Translations under genes and position numbers: made by a program
Notes under the pieces: generated by a model
Database searches by the model: none
What the model saw: only the letters and a program-made list of their open reading frames with translations
What the model was told of the DNA's origin: nothing
Shown: piece after piece, positions 15,579 through 21,563 of the stretch
How positions within the stretch are numbered: the stretch's first letter is position 1
How the letters are laid out: each line of letters opens with the position of its first letter
From: a virus
Direction: 5' to 3' (one strand)
DNA: 44,466 nucleotides
IMG/VR virus record: IMGVR_UViG_3300037231_000132
Coordinates: 1 to 44,466 of that record

Positions 15579-15787
15579 GCAGCCTTCTTCCCGAGCTGAT
15601 CCATGCGCCGCTTAATCTCTTGGCGGAGGGCATTCTCGATCCGGCGCGACCGCGAAATTCCACACGCGACCTGCCGGACAGCTTGCGGGGAGACTTTCAG
15701 CTTCCGGGCGATTGCACTGTACGTGCCATAAAAGGCCGCAGCATTGGCGATCTCAGGCGAGATGGTCTTGTGGTAACTTTGGTTCAA
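15575..15787 (-). CDS. Small HTH regulator in the Ner position
   Basis: 70-aa protein starting at TTG 15787, with AGGAG 8 bases upstream on its strand. A helix-turn-helix is clear: YGTYSAIARKLKVSPQAVRQ, then VACGISRSRRIENALRQEIK. It is the first gene of the leftward early operon and diverges from the repressor, as ner does in Mu, where Ner damps early and repressor transcription. A palindrome TTCAAGTTGAA (15783-15793) lies on its own start codon and could be an autoregulatory site. Longer in-frame readings back to 15874 would cover the operator and the repressor start and are less likely. Confidence 0.78.
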   Translation of the reverse strand: MNQSYHKTISPEIANAAAFYGTYSAIARKLKVSPQAVRQVACGISRSRRIENALRQEIKRRMDQLGKKAA

Positions 15788-15802
15788 GTTGAAACTCCTG
15801 AA

Positions 15803-15832
15803 TATGAAACCGAGACTAGCACCGCTTTCATA
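15803..15832. promoter_or_regulatory. Candidate operator between repressor and early operon
   Basis: TATGAAA (15803-15809) and TTTCATA (15826-15832) form a perfect inverted repeat around 16 bases. It covers the -10 of the leftward early promoter candidate and lies upstream of the repressor start. This is the expected place for repressor or Ner binding in a genetic switch. No binding data; inferred from symmetry and position. Confidence 0.5.
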
Positions 15833-15841
15833 CAACGTCAA
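15813..15841 (-). promoter_or_regulatory. Candidate leftward early promoter
   Basis: On the minus strand TTGACG (15836-15841) serves as -35, followed by 17 bases and TAGTCT (15813-15818) as -10. Spacing is ideal, the -35 is near consensus and the -10 weak, which suits a repressible promoter. Transcription would begin about 15805 and reach the TTG start at 15787. A facing promoter for the repressor could use TTGAAA (15789-15794), but its -10 is poor. Confidence 0.45.
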
Positions 15842-15853
15842 GAGGGTTTTTCT

Positions 15854-16414
15854 GTGCACGATAGAGACAAACAATTAGCCCTGATCGCGCAGGCAATTCG
15901 GCGTGTGCGGAATGAGCTGAAGCTCACGCAGGTGGAATTCTCTGAAAGACTGGGCCAATCTCAGACAGCCATCTCCAAATGGGAGAAAGCAAAGGCGCGC
16001 CCGGTCCCTGAGGCGCTGATTCGCCTGGCGTCCATGGCGAGCGGTGTAGATAAACTGTTTTTCTTGGAGCACGCCGGCCTGCCCGAGCAGTATTTGATGG
16101 GCAAGCCGATGATTCCCGAGATACAGGAAGCTTCAGACCGTGTGGTCGGATCAGTTATGGGTGGCCAAAGGCGCGCTCCCGCGCCATCGCCTCAAGCCCA
16201 AAGATCAAAGACAAGCGACGACCCGGAGGCGGTGCCATGGGACCGGGAGGTTATGGCTTTTGCAATTGAGACAGTCGATGCGGAACTAAAAAAGAGGGGA
16301 CGGAAGCTCTCGATTCATAAATATGCCCAGATGATCATCGTTTTCTATGAGTTGTGCCATGAAACCAAGAGCCGTGATCCCGAAATGGTGGCGCGACTAT
16401 TGAAAATAGCGTGA
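15854..16414 (+). CDS. XRE-family phage repressor
   Basis: 186 aa from GTG 15854, preceded by AAGAGGG. Residues about 8-62 form an XRE helix-turn-helix (AQAIRRVRNELKLTQVEFSE, RLGQSQTAISKWEKAKARPV). A polar linker follows. The C-terminal helical domain (VMAFAIETVDAELKKRGRKL, then YAQMIIVFYELCHE) recalls the oligomerisation tails of phage repressors. It diverges from the early operon across a palindromic operator, so it likely holds the prophage silent as the Mu c protein does. The open frame extends upstream to 15497, but that part is antisense to the small HTH gene and is not accepted as coding. Confidence 0.83.
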   Translation: MHDRDKQLALIAQAIRRVRNELKLTQVEFSERLGQSQTAISKWEKAKARPVPEALIRLASMASGVDKLFFLEHAGLPEQYLMGKPMIPEIQEASDRVVGSVMGGQRRAPAPSPQAQRSKTSDDPEAVPWDREVMAFAIETVDAELKKRGRKLSIHKYAQMIIVFYELCHETKSRDPEMVARLLKIA

Positions 16415-16418
16415 TCTT

Positions 16419-16724
16419 GTGCCGATTAGTCCTCATTTCCTGGGAGATAAGGTGCGAGAGAGAGAATTGTTTTTGAAAGAGCAGCTGGGGGACATCATGG
16501 ACGGAGCAGAACCCGAGGAGAGGAAAGACGAACCGGCAGCGCCTCGACAATTGATCAACATCAACTCGCCTGGCGATCAACGGATTTTCGGGGGAGACCA
16601 CATTGAGTTGAATGTGTATCTCGGCCAAGCCGCCGGGACACGCTTAGACGCTGAGCAGACAGCGGAACTCCGAGCCCATGTTATGGAAATGGTCGAAAAC
16701 TGGTTCCCAACGGTGGGAAGGTAG
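16419..16724 (+). CDS. Hypothetical protein after the repressor (101 aa)
   Basis: GTG start at 16419 four bases after the repressor stop; an ATG at 16497 (MDGAEPEERKDEPAAPRQLI) is an alternative that would remove the first 26 residues. The acidic, Pro-rich middle is followed by NINSPGDQRIFGGDHIELNV and a C-terminal helix ELRAHVMEMVENWF. It is probably co-transcribed with the repressor. No family recognised. Confidence 0.6.
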   Translation: MPISPHFLGDKVRERELFLKEQLGDIMDGAEPEERKDEPAAPRQLININSPGDQRIFGGDHIELNVYLGQAAGTRLDAEQTAELRAHVMEMVENWFPTVGR

Positions 16725-16726
16725 GG

Positions 16727-17032
16727 ATGGCAAATTGCAAGTACTGCGGGCAGCCGGCAGGCTGGTTGGTCTATGAACACGGAGCCTGCGAAAAGGCGCA
16801 CAAGGCTGCCGGCCTGAAGGAGTACGAGATGCTGCCTGAGCGCGCGCCCGCTGGATCGCCAGCGGAGATGCTGCAGGGACCTGTGGGTCCTGCGCGGCCA
16901 GTCACCGCTGGCGGCGTGTTCTGGGCTGTCTTCTTTGCACTCTGTCTCTACGGACTGCTGTCTGGGGTGATCGGCGCAATTATTAGCGACCTCGACCGTC
17001 CCCATCCGACCTATACCCAGCCTCCCTACTAA
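16727..17032 (+). CDS. Membrane protein with N-terminal zinc knuckle (101 aa)
   Basis: It begins MANCKYCGQPAGWLVYEHGAC, a CxxC with a further Cys 15 residues on. It ends with one membrane span (GGVFWAVFFALCLYGLLSGV) and a short Pro-rich tail. GGAAGG stands 5 bases before the ATG. Its place after the repressor suggests expression in the lysogen, perhaps as an exclusion or signalling protein, but there is no direct evidence. Confidence 0.68.
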   Translation: MANCKYCGQPAGWLVYEHGACEKAHKAAGLKEYEMLPERAPAGSPAEMLQGPVGPARPVTAGGVFWAVFFALCLYGLLSGVIGAIISDLDRPHPTYTQPPY

Positions 17033-17052
17033 TCCTTCCGCTCCACGTATTG

Positions 17053-17076
17053 CGTAAGCGCGTCGCCGCGCTTGCG
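17053..17076 (+). terminator. Hairpin ending the repressor transcription unit (weak terminator)
   Basis: CGTAAGCGCG (17053-17062) pairs with CGCGCTTGCG (17067-17076) around a TCGC loop, one G-U pair included. It lies 20 bases after the last gene of the lysogeny unit and is followed by CCCTTCT instead of a clean U-tract, so termination may be partial. The remaining bases to 17286 hold no gene; the late promoter may be here, but I could not identify it. Confidence 0.4.
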
Positions 17077-17286
17077 CCCTTCTGCGTGCAACCTATCTCC
17101 AAAATCAAATCATTCCTCAAGGGGACTGTGCACCGCGAAATCTTGAGAAAGGTTCAGCGGAGTTGCCAGAGCAGTGAGTGTCCGTGGAGCTGCATGCGTG
17201 CGACGTTTGCGCGTCCCAGCTCCCGGCCTCCGATTGCCTGCCTCGACCTCCTGGGATGCTGCGTTGCGTGCGAAGGAGTGGGTGCG

Positions 17287-17859
17287 ATGACTGAGAGCGA
17301 GCAGAAGTACCTGGCGGCCACGGTGCCGGCGGCGATTGCGACGATGCGCGAATACGGCGTGCCCGCCTCGGTAACACTGGCGCAGTCGATCCTGGAATCG
17401 AGCAACGATCTTGGCTGGGGCTGCTCGATCCTCGCTACCGCTTATAACAACTATTTCGGTATCAAGGCTGCGAGCACGATTGATCCCGAAACGTACGTCG
17501 CGCTGCCCACCGAGGAGTACGTCAACGGGAAAGAAGTGAAGACGACGGCGGACTTCGCCCGCTACCCGTCGCCGCAGGGCAGCTTTGAGGCGCATGCCCG
17601 GTTGCTCTCGCTGGCCGCCCGGTACAAGCCAGCGATGGCGGTGAAGACCAACCCGGAGCTGTTCGCCACCGAGCTGCAGCGTTGCGGCTACTCGACCTCA
17701 CCCATCTATGCCCAGACCCTGGTGAAGCTGATCCAGGAATTCGACCTGACGCAGTACGACTTGCCGCCGACGCTGGCGGCGTTCGTCCTCTCGCCGGCCG
17801 CGCCGGCGCCCCCACAGCAGGCGCCAGCTGCGCCGGCTATACCCCAACCCCAAAAGTGA
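17287..17859 (+). CDS. Endolysin, GH73 glucosaminidase (FlgJ-type)
   Basis: 190 aa from ATG 17287, with AAGGAG 9 bases upstream. The motif AQSILESSNDLGWG with NNYFGIK is diagnostic of the GH73 N-acetylglucosaminidase fold, with E37 the likely general acid. A segment with SFEAHARLLSLAARYKPAMA and a conserved YAQTLVKLI helix completes the domain, followed by a Pro/Ala-rich tail. It would cut the glycan strands of peptidoglycan at lysis. There is no signal peptide, so release should depend on the holin-like gene that follows 11 bases later. The upstream in-frame extension to 17050 has no support. Confidence 0.88.
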   Translation: MTESEQKYLAATVPAAIATMREYGVPASVTLAQSILESSNDLGWGCSILATAYNNYFGIKAASTIDPETYVALPTEEYVNGKEVKTTADFARYPSPQGSFEAHARLLSLAARYKPAMAVKTNPELFATELQRCGYSTSPIYAQTLVKLIQEFDLTQYDLPPTLAAFVLSPAAPAPPQQAPAAPAIPQPQK

Positions 17860-17870
17860 AGGAGAGTTTC

Positions 17871-18716
17871 ATGCAGACGATTCAGAAGTGGTTTGCGAAG
17901 TACAGCGTGTGGACGCACCTGGTTGCGTTCGCGGCGTTCCTGGTGGGCGCCTTTAACTACCTGCCCCAGTTTCACGCCCTGGTGCTGCAGGTCTATGGCC
18001 TGATTCCGGGATATGCGCAGTCGGCGGTCCTGACCGGCATCGCGCTCTATGCCTGGTATCGCAAGGGAGAGCCGACTTCAGGTCCTCCGATCAGCTCCAG
18101 CTCCACGCTTCCAGTGCTGATGCTGTGTGCGCTGCTTGTCACCGGGACTCTGCCGATGGCCGGCTGCTCCGGAGCGACGGTTGCCCAGGACATTGTGAAC
18201 TGGACGCCGGCGCTGCAGGGCGCGGTGGCCACCGTCGACACGACGGCGTCACTGCTTGCGCCGTTGGATGCGCCCATCTTTGCGGCGGCTACGGTGGGCT
18301 TCGATGCCGCGTCGAACGCGCTGGTTACTCAGGCCAAGGCGTATCTGGCAAACCCATCCGCCGGCGTCCTGGCCACGATTCAATCGCAGATCGTTACGTT
18401 CCAGCAGCAGGTAAACGCCAGCCTGCTTACCGCCGCGAAGATCACGGACAGCGCCAGTCAGAAGCATGCGCTGGCTGCGATCCAGGGCGTGGCGACGATC
18501 GTCTCCGCGATGCTTGCACTGGTGCAGTCCATCAGCTCCAAGGCAGCCGTGGCGCAGATGGCGCACGACTCACCTATCAAGCTGGCCGCAGTTAAGCCCT
18601 ACCTGGACGCCGACCGCGCAGTCGAGCTGGTGGCCGCGCACTATCAGGAGCCGGCATCTTTCGCGGCCTTGCAGGTCGCCAACGGGTGGGGGAATCTCTA
18701 CCTGGCAGGTTTCTAG
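17871..18716 (+). CDS. Holin-like membrane protein fused to a lipoprotein-like domain
   Basis: 281 aa from ATG 17871 with GGAGAG upstream. Residues 14-30 and about 48-63 are two membrane spans, then a polar Ser/Pro linker. A third hydrophobic stretch (79-95) runs straight into a lipobox-like LPMAGC with Cys99. The remaining 180 residues are Ala-rich helix without further spans. The first 70 residues suit a small holin. The rest looks like an acylated outer-membrane or spanin-type subunit. An internal ATG at residue 84 could produce the lipoprotein alone. Position just after the endolysin supports a lysis role; the division of labour is inference. Confidence 0.62.
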   Translation: MQTIQKWFAKYSVWTHLVAFAAFLVGAFNYLPQFHALVLQVYGLIPGYAQSAVLTGIALYAWYRKGEPTSGPPISSSSTLPVLMLCALLVTGTLPMAGCSGATVAQDIVNWTPALQGAVATVDTTASLLAPLDAPIFAAATVGFDAASNALVTQAKAYLANPSAGVLATIQSQIVTFQQQVNASLLTAAKITDSASQKHALAAIQGVATIVSAMLALVQSISSKAAVAQMAHDSPIKLAAVKPYLDADRAVELVAAHYQEPASFAALQVANGWGNLYLAGF

Positions 18717-18829
18717 ATAACCCCAAACAGAGAAAGACCCCAGATTGCAGCAGCCGCCCTGGTGGGTTTGAAGGCTGCGAAGACCGTCCGAAGTACGGCG
18801 CGCGTACCTGGGTAAATCAACCAACCTGT

Positions 18830-18856
18830 AGTGCCGGGAGCAACCAGCCCGGCACT
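18830..18856 (+). other. Perfect 9-bp hairpin in an intergenic gap
   Basis: AGTGCCGGG (18830-18838) pairs with CCCGGCACT (18848-18856) across a 9-base loop, with no U-tract after it. It may be an RNA-stability or processing stem in the late transcript, or a remnant of a repeat element. It ends 23 bases before the next gene. Confidence 0.4.
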
Positions 18857-18879
18857 GCAGCAGCACACGGAGAAATCCC

Positions 18880-19149
18880 TTGCCAGCAAGCAAGCCGGTC
18901 GCGGTGGTGTTCAAGGAGATCACACGCGATCGCTTCAAGGCGTTTCGGGCGCGGATCCGCGTGGAGGCCGTCGAGGTTGTCTCGGTTGGCGACCAGGGAT
19001 CGGCGAAGGATGCGGACAGCAAAGTGCTGTGGACCTATGAGGAGCCGGCGCAGACGCTGAAGCTGATCTGCACCGAGAGCCCCTGGTGGATGACGAACGC
19101 GGCAGTGGAGGCGCGAATGCGCAGTTTGATGGAGGGTGTATGCGGATGA
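18880..19149 (+). CDS. Hypothetical protein (89 aa)
   Basis: TTG start at 18880 with GGAG 8 bases upstream. It begins with basic residues and strands (PVAVVFKEITRDRFKAFRAR, VEAVEVVSVG) and ends with an amphipathic helix (NAAVEARMRSLMEGV). Its last ten bases overlap the start of the exported PLD-like gene, which suggests coupled translation. No family recognised. Confidence 0.6.
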   Translation: MPASKPVAVVFKEITRDRFKAFRARIRVEAVEVVSVGDQGSAKDADSKVLWTYEEPAQTLKLICTESPWWMTNAAVEARMRSLMEGVCG

Positions 19150-19787
19150 GGATTGCGAGATTGATTGGACCGGCCGCCATGCTGGCCGGGATGCTCTGCG
19201 GCTTCGCTGGGCAAGCAGTTGTGGATGCCCAGACGGGCAACGATCTGCAGGCGAAGCTGGTGATTCCGGTCGAGGCGGCGACCGGACTTCCCCTCGGCAC
19301 CTACTACTCCCCGGAGACGAATCTTGAGCCGTTCGACGTGAACGCGATCAAGTCCGCGGTGAAGTCGATCGACCTGGCCGCCTTCTCGCTCACCGACCAG
19401 GCGATGATCGACGTGCTGAAGGCCCAGGCTGGCCATGGCGTCGTTATCCGAATCTATCTCGACCGGGGAGAACTCCAGGCCGAGTGCCGGGGAGATATAA
19501 GTTGCCAGCGGTCACCTATCCACGAACTTATGGACGTGCCCGGCGTGACTATCAAGGTGAAGTACTCCAAGGTACTCATGCACTTGAAGAGTTATCTGGT
19601 GGATGACTGCCTCTTACGGGACGGCTCGGCCAATTTTTCTGTCCAGGGCGAGAGCCGCCAGGACAATTCGGCGGTGTTTTCCACAGACGCCGGGGCCATG
19701 AAGGGGTTCGGCACGAAGTTCGCTGAGATGTGGATGCGCCCGGACAACCTCGGGGTTGCCCAGGCTGTGACCGAGGCGAAGAAATAG
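19140..19787 (+). CDS. Exported phospholipase-D-like (HKD) protein
   Basis: 215 aa from ATG 19140 (ATG 19146 also possible), with GGAGGG just upstream. The signal peptide is MRMRIARLIGPAAMLAGMLC through AVVDA. The single-HKD Nuc/EndA-type PLD pattern is present: FDVNAIKSAVKSIDLAAFSL, GHGVVIRIYLDRGE, then MHLKSYLVDD (H148, K150, D155) and GSANFS with N165. The order and spacing are canonical, so it is likely an active phosphodiesterase acting after export on nucleic acid or phospholipid. It sits between the lysis genes and the terminase, fitting release of virions or digestion of competing DNA. Exported single-HKD nucleases act as dimers. Confidence 0.82.
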   Translation: MRMRIARLIGPAAMLAGMLCGFAGQAVVDAQTGNDLQAKLVIPVEAATGLPLGTYYSPETNLEPFDVNAIKSAVKSIDLAAFSLTDQAMIDVLKAQAGHGVVIRIYLDRGELQAECRGDISCQRSPIHELMDVPGVTIKVKYSKVLMHLKSYLVDDCLLRDGSANFSVQGESRQDNSAVFSTDAGAMKGFGTKFAEMWMRPDNLGVAQAVTEAKK

Positions 19788-19968
19788 GAAAACGGGCAGG
19801 CGGGGCTCCAGGGCGCCGGGACGATTTTAGGCACCCTACCCCCCAGCCGGGGTCCAAAACGGGCTTGGCGGGGCAAAAACGGGGCAGGAAACCGGCAAAA
19901 ACCTGGGCGGCCTAACCTTCCGGGGACGATTTTGGAGCCGGGGCGGGATTCGAGGGGGAAGAGACGGC
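19788..19968 (+). repeat. G-rich intergenic region with short direct repeats
   Basis: No gene. CCGGGACGATTTT (19816-19828) recurs as CCGGGGACGATTTT (19920-19933), and CAAAACGGG, GGCAAAAACGGGG and GGCAAAAACCTGGG lie between them. Several runs of three to six G could form G-quadruplex or strong secondary structure. It may be a regulatory region for the packaging genes. Confidence 0.4.
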
Positions 19969-20493
19969 ATGGTGATGCTGAACCTGAAGGGCGCTGCCGA
20001 GCAGGTCTCGGAGGTCAAGGTTGGGTTCCGGAGCGGCTGGTTCCGGAATGTCGGGGTGGTGATCGGCGGCGCCAGCGGAACGGCCCTGGTGCTCAGCGCT
20101 TTCGAGGTACTTAGAAGCGAACCTACGAAGGCTTTTGCCTTGTTACAAAACTGGGGTCCGGCGTTCCTGATTGCTATGTTGGCGATCTTCGTTCTGGGTA
20201 AGTTCCTGGACGGACTTAACCAGACAGTCAGGGAAAGTTTCACTTTGATGGCTGGTGGAGTAAGTGCCCAGGCCGAGGCGGCGGGGCGGACGGCGGATGC
20301 ACTTACCCGGCTGGCTGAGCAGGGTGGCAAGCAGGCGCAGGAGGTTCAGCGGCTGGCGATCTACGCGGCGCAGGAGTTCCCGAGCGTGTATGAGCGGCTG
20401 GACCGCCAGGACGTGGTTCTCGACAAGATCAACCAGACGATCGGCGATCTGGCTAAAGCGGTGATGACGTTGACGGTGCGGGGGGAGAAATGA
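19969..20493 (+). CDS. Two-span membrane protein with helical tail (174 aa)
   Basis: The first half has two hydrophobic segments (VGVVIGGASGTALVLSAF, then WGPAFLIAMLAIFVLGKFLD). The second half is a soluble Ala/Glu-rich helix (GRTADALTRLAEQGGKQAQE, then VYERLDRQDVVLDKINQTIG) likely to be coiled coil. The arrangement resembles phage membrane proteins placed near holins or involved in virion assembly. It ends with an ATGA overlap with the next gene (20490-20493). Function unknown. Confidence 0.62.
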   Translation: MVMLNLKGAAEQVSEVKVGFRSGWFRNVGVVIGGASGTALVLSAFEVLRSEPTKAFALLQNWGPAFLIAMLAIFVLGKFLDGLNQTVRESFTLMAGGVSAQAEAAGRTADALTRLAEQGGKQAQEVQRLAIYAAQEFPSVYERLDRQDVVLDKINQTIGDLAKAVMTLTVRGEK

Positions 20494-20810
20494 TCTCGGA
20501 TCAAGAGTTCAAGCAAATCAAACGGCGGCGCGGGAATATGTTGAAGTTCATTCGGCAGGGCCACGAAAAGCAGCTCGACCGCATGAACGATTCGCTGCTG
20601 CAGGAGATGATGCGGGACATCGGCTCCAACATGAGCGCGCGCCAGACGATGACCATGCTTCAAGATCTTCAGGTGTTGAACTACGTCACCTTCGCGCAGT
20701 CGTTCAGCGACGAGCTGGAGCGCTACATCGCCGAGGAGATCATGCTCACCCCCGCGGGCCTTGCCGTTGTTGCGCGCCGCAAGGACAACGACGAACTGAT
20801 GTTCAGTTGA
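20490..20810 (+). CDS. Small helical protein before the terminase genes (106 aa)
   Basis: MISDQEFKQIKRRRGNMLKF starts a basic, helical protein with a winged-helix-like C-terminus (QDLQVLNYVTFAQS, EIMLTPAGLAVVARRK). It sits where Mu carries gp25/gp26, immediately before the gp27-type small terminase. It may be an accessory packaging factor; homology is not certain. Confidence 0.6.
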   Translation: MISDQEFKQIKRRRGNMLKFIRQGHEKQLDRMNDSLLQEMMRDIGSNMSARQTMTMLQDLQVLNYVTFAQSFSDELERYIAEEIMLTPAGLAVVARRKDNDELMFS

Positions 20811-20816
20811 GGCCGC

Positions 20817-21563
20817 ATGACAAAGCCCAGACCAAAGACCGGCGAAAAGCGGGAAGTGAATCAACCGCTCAAGATCGACAGACTGCCGCAGGGCGCGCGG
20901 GATGCGATCAAGCTGCTGTATGACCGCGGCCGCACCTGGATCGAGATCGAGGAGCAGTCGAGCCGGCCGTTCAGCAAGGACTGGGAGAAGGACGGCGGCG
21001 GCTTTATCGAGTGGGAGACGCTCGATCTTAAGACGCTGGAGATGTTCCCGGAGCTGAAGCTGGCAAAGACCACGCTGCAGCGGTGGTTCGATCTTCGCAT
21101 TGCCCAGGTGCGCAGCCAGGTGCTGAAGGAAGGCGAGCAGGCGCGGCAGTGGGCCGCGGCGCTGGCAACGAAGTCACTGCCGGAAGGCAATGCCGCGGTG
21201 ATCAACGCCATGCGCGACCAGGTATTCAGCCTGATGCGCAACGTGGGGCCTGGCGACCAGGATAAGTTTCTGGGTGGCCTGAATGCCCTGGCGCTGACCA
21301 TGAGCCGGCTACAGCGCGTGGAGCTGCAGGCGCGGCGTGTGGAAGCTGACCTGGCGAAGATCGAGGCCGAGCGCGCCAAGCTGGCGGCCGAGGCCGGCGA
21401 TCCGCGCGAGATCTACCTGCTGGCAGCCCAGGACCTTTTGAAGAAGCTGCGGACCCGCACCCAAATCCGCGAAGTGCTCGACCCGATTCAGGAAGATTTG
21501 ATCCAGGAGTTAACTCATGCCGCCGAGGCCTTCGCAAAACAAATCGAAGCGACAGCGGCGTGA
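20817..21563 (+). CDS. Small terminase subunit, Mu gp27-like
   Basis: 248 aa. The opening LKIDRLPQGARDAIKLLYDR with TWIEIEEQSSRPFSKD and KTTLQRWFDLR matches the Mu gp27/DUF3486 pattern, in which an HTH recognises phage DNA. A long Ala/Arg/Leu coiled coil (SRLQRVELQARRVEADLAKI) and a helical tail that could join the ring follow. The gene overlaps the large terminase by 47 bases. It would recruit the large subunit to packaged DNA. Confidence 0.72.
   Translation: MTKPRPKTGEKREVNQPLKIDRLPQGARDAIKLLYDRGRTWIEIEEQSSRPFSKDWEKDGGGFIEWETLDLKTLEMFPELKLAKTTLQRWFDLRIAQVRSQVLKEGEQARQWAAALATKSLPEGNAAVINAMRDQVFSLMRNVGPGDQDKFLGGLNALALTMSRLQRVELQARRVEADLAKIEAERAKLAAEAGDPREIYLLAAQDLLKKLRTRTQIREVLDPIQEDLIQELTHAAEAFAKQIEATAA

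Noticed and set aside
15497-15853. N-terminal extension of the repressor frame
   Set aside because: It covers the operator and is antisense to the small HTH gene; the GTG at 15854 has a ribosome-binding site and places the HTH at the start.
17050-17286. N-terminal extension of the endolysin frame
   Set aside because: Cys/Arg-rich, without domain; the ATG at 17287 has AAGGAG and begins the GH73 fold.
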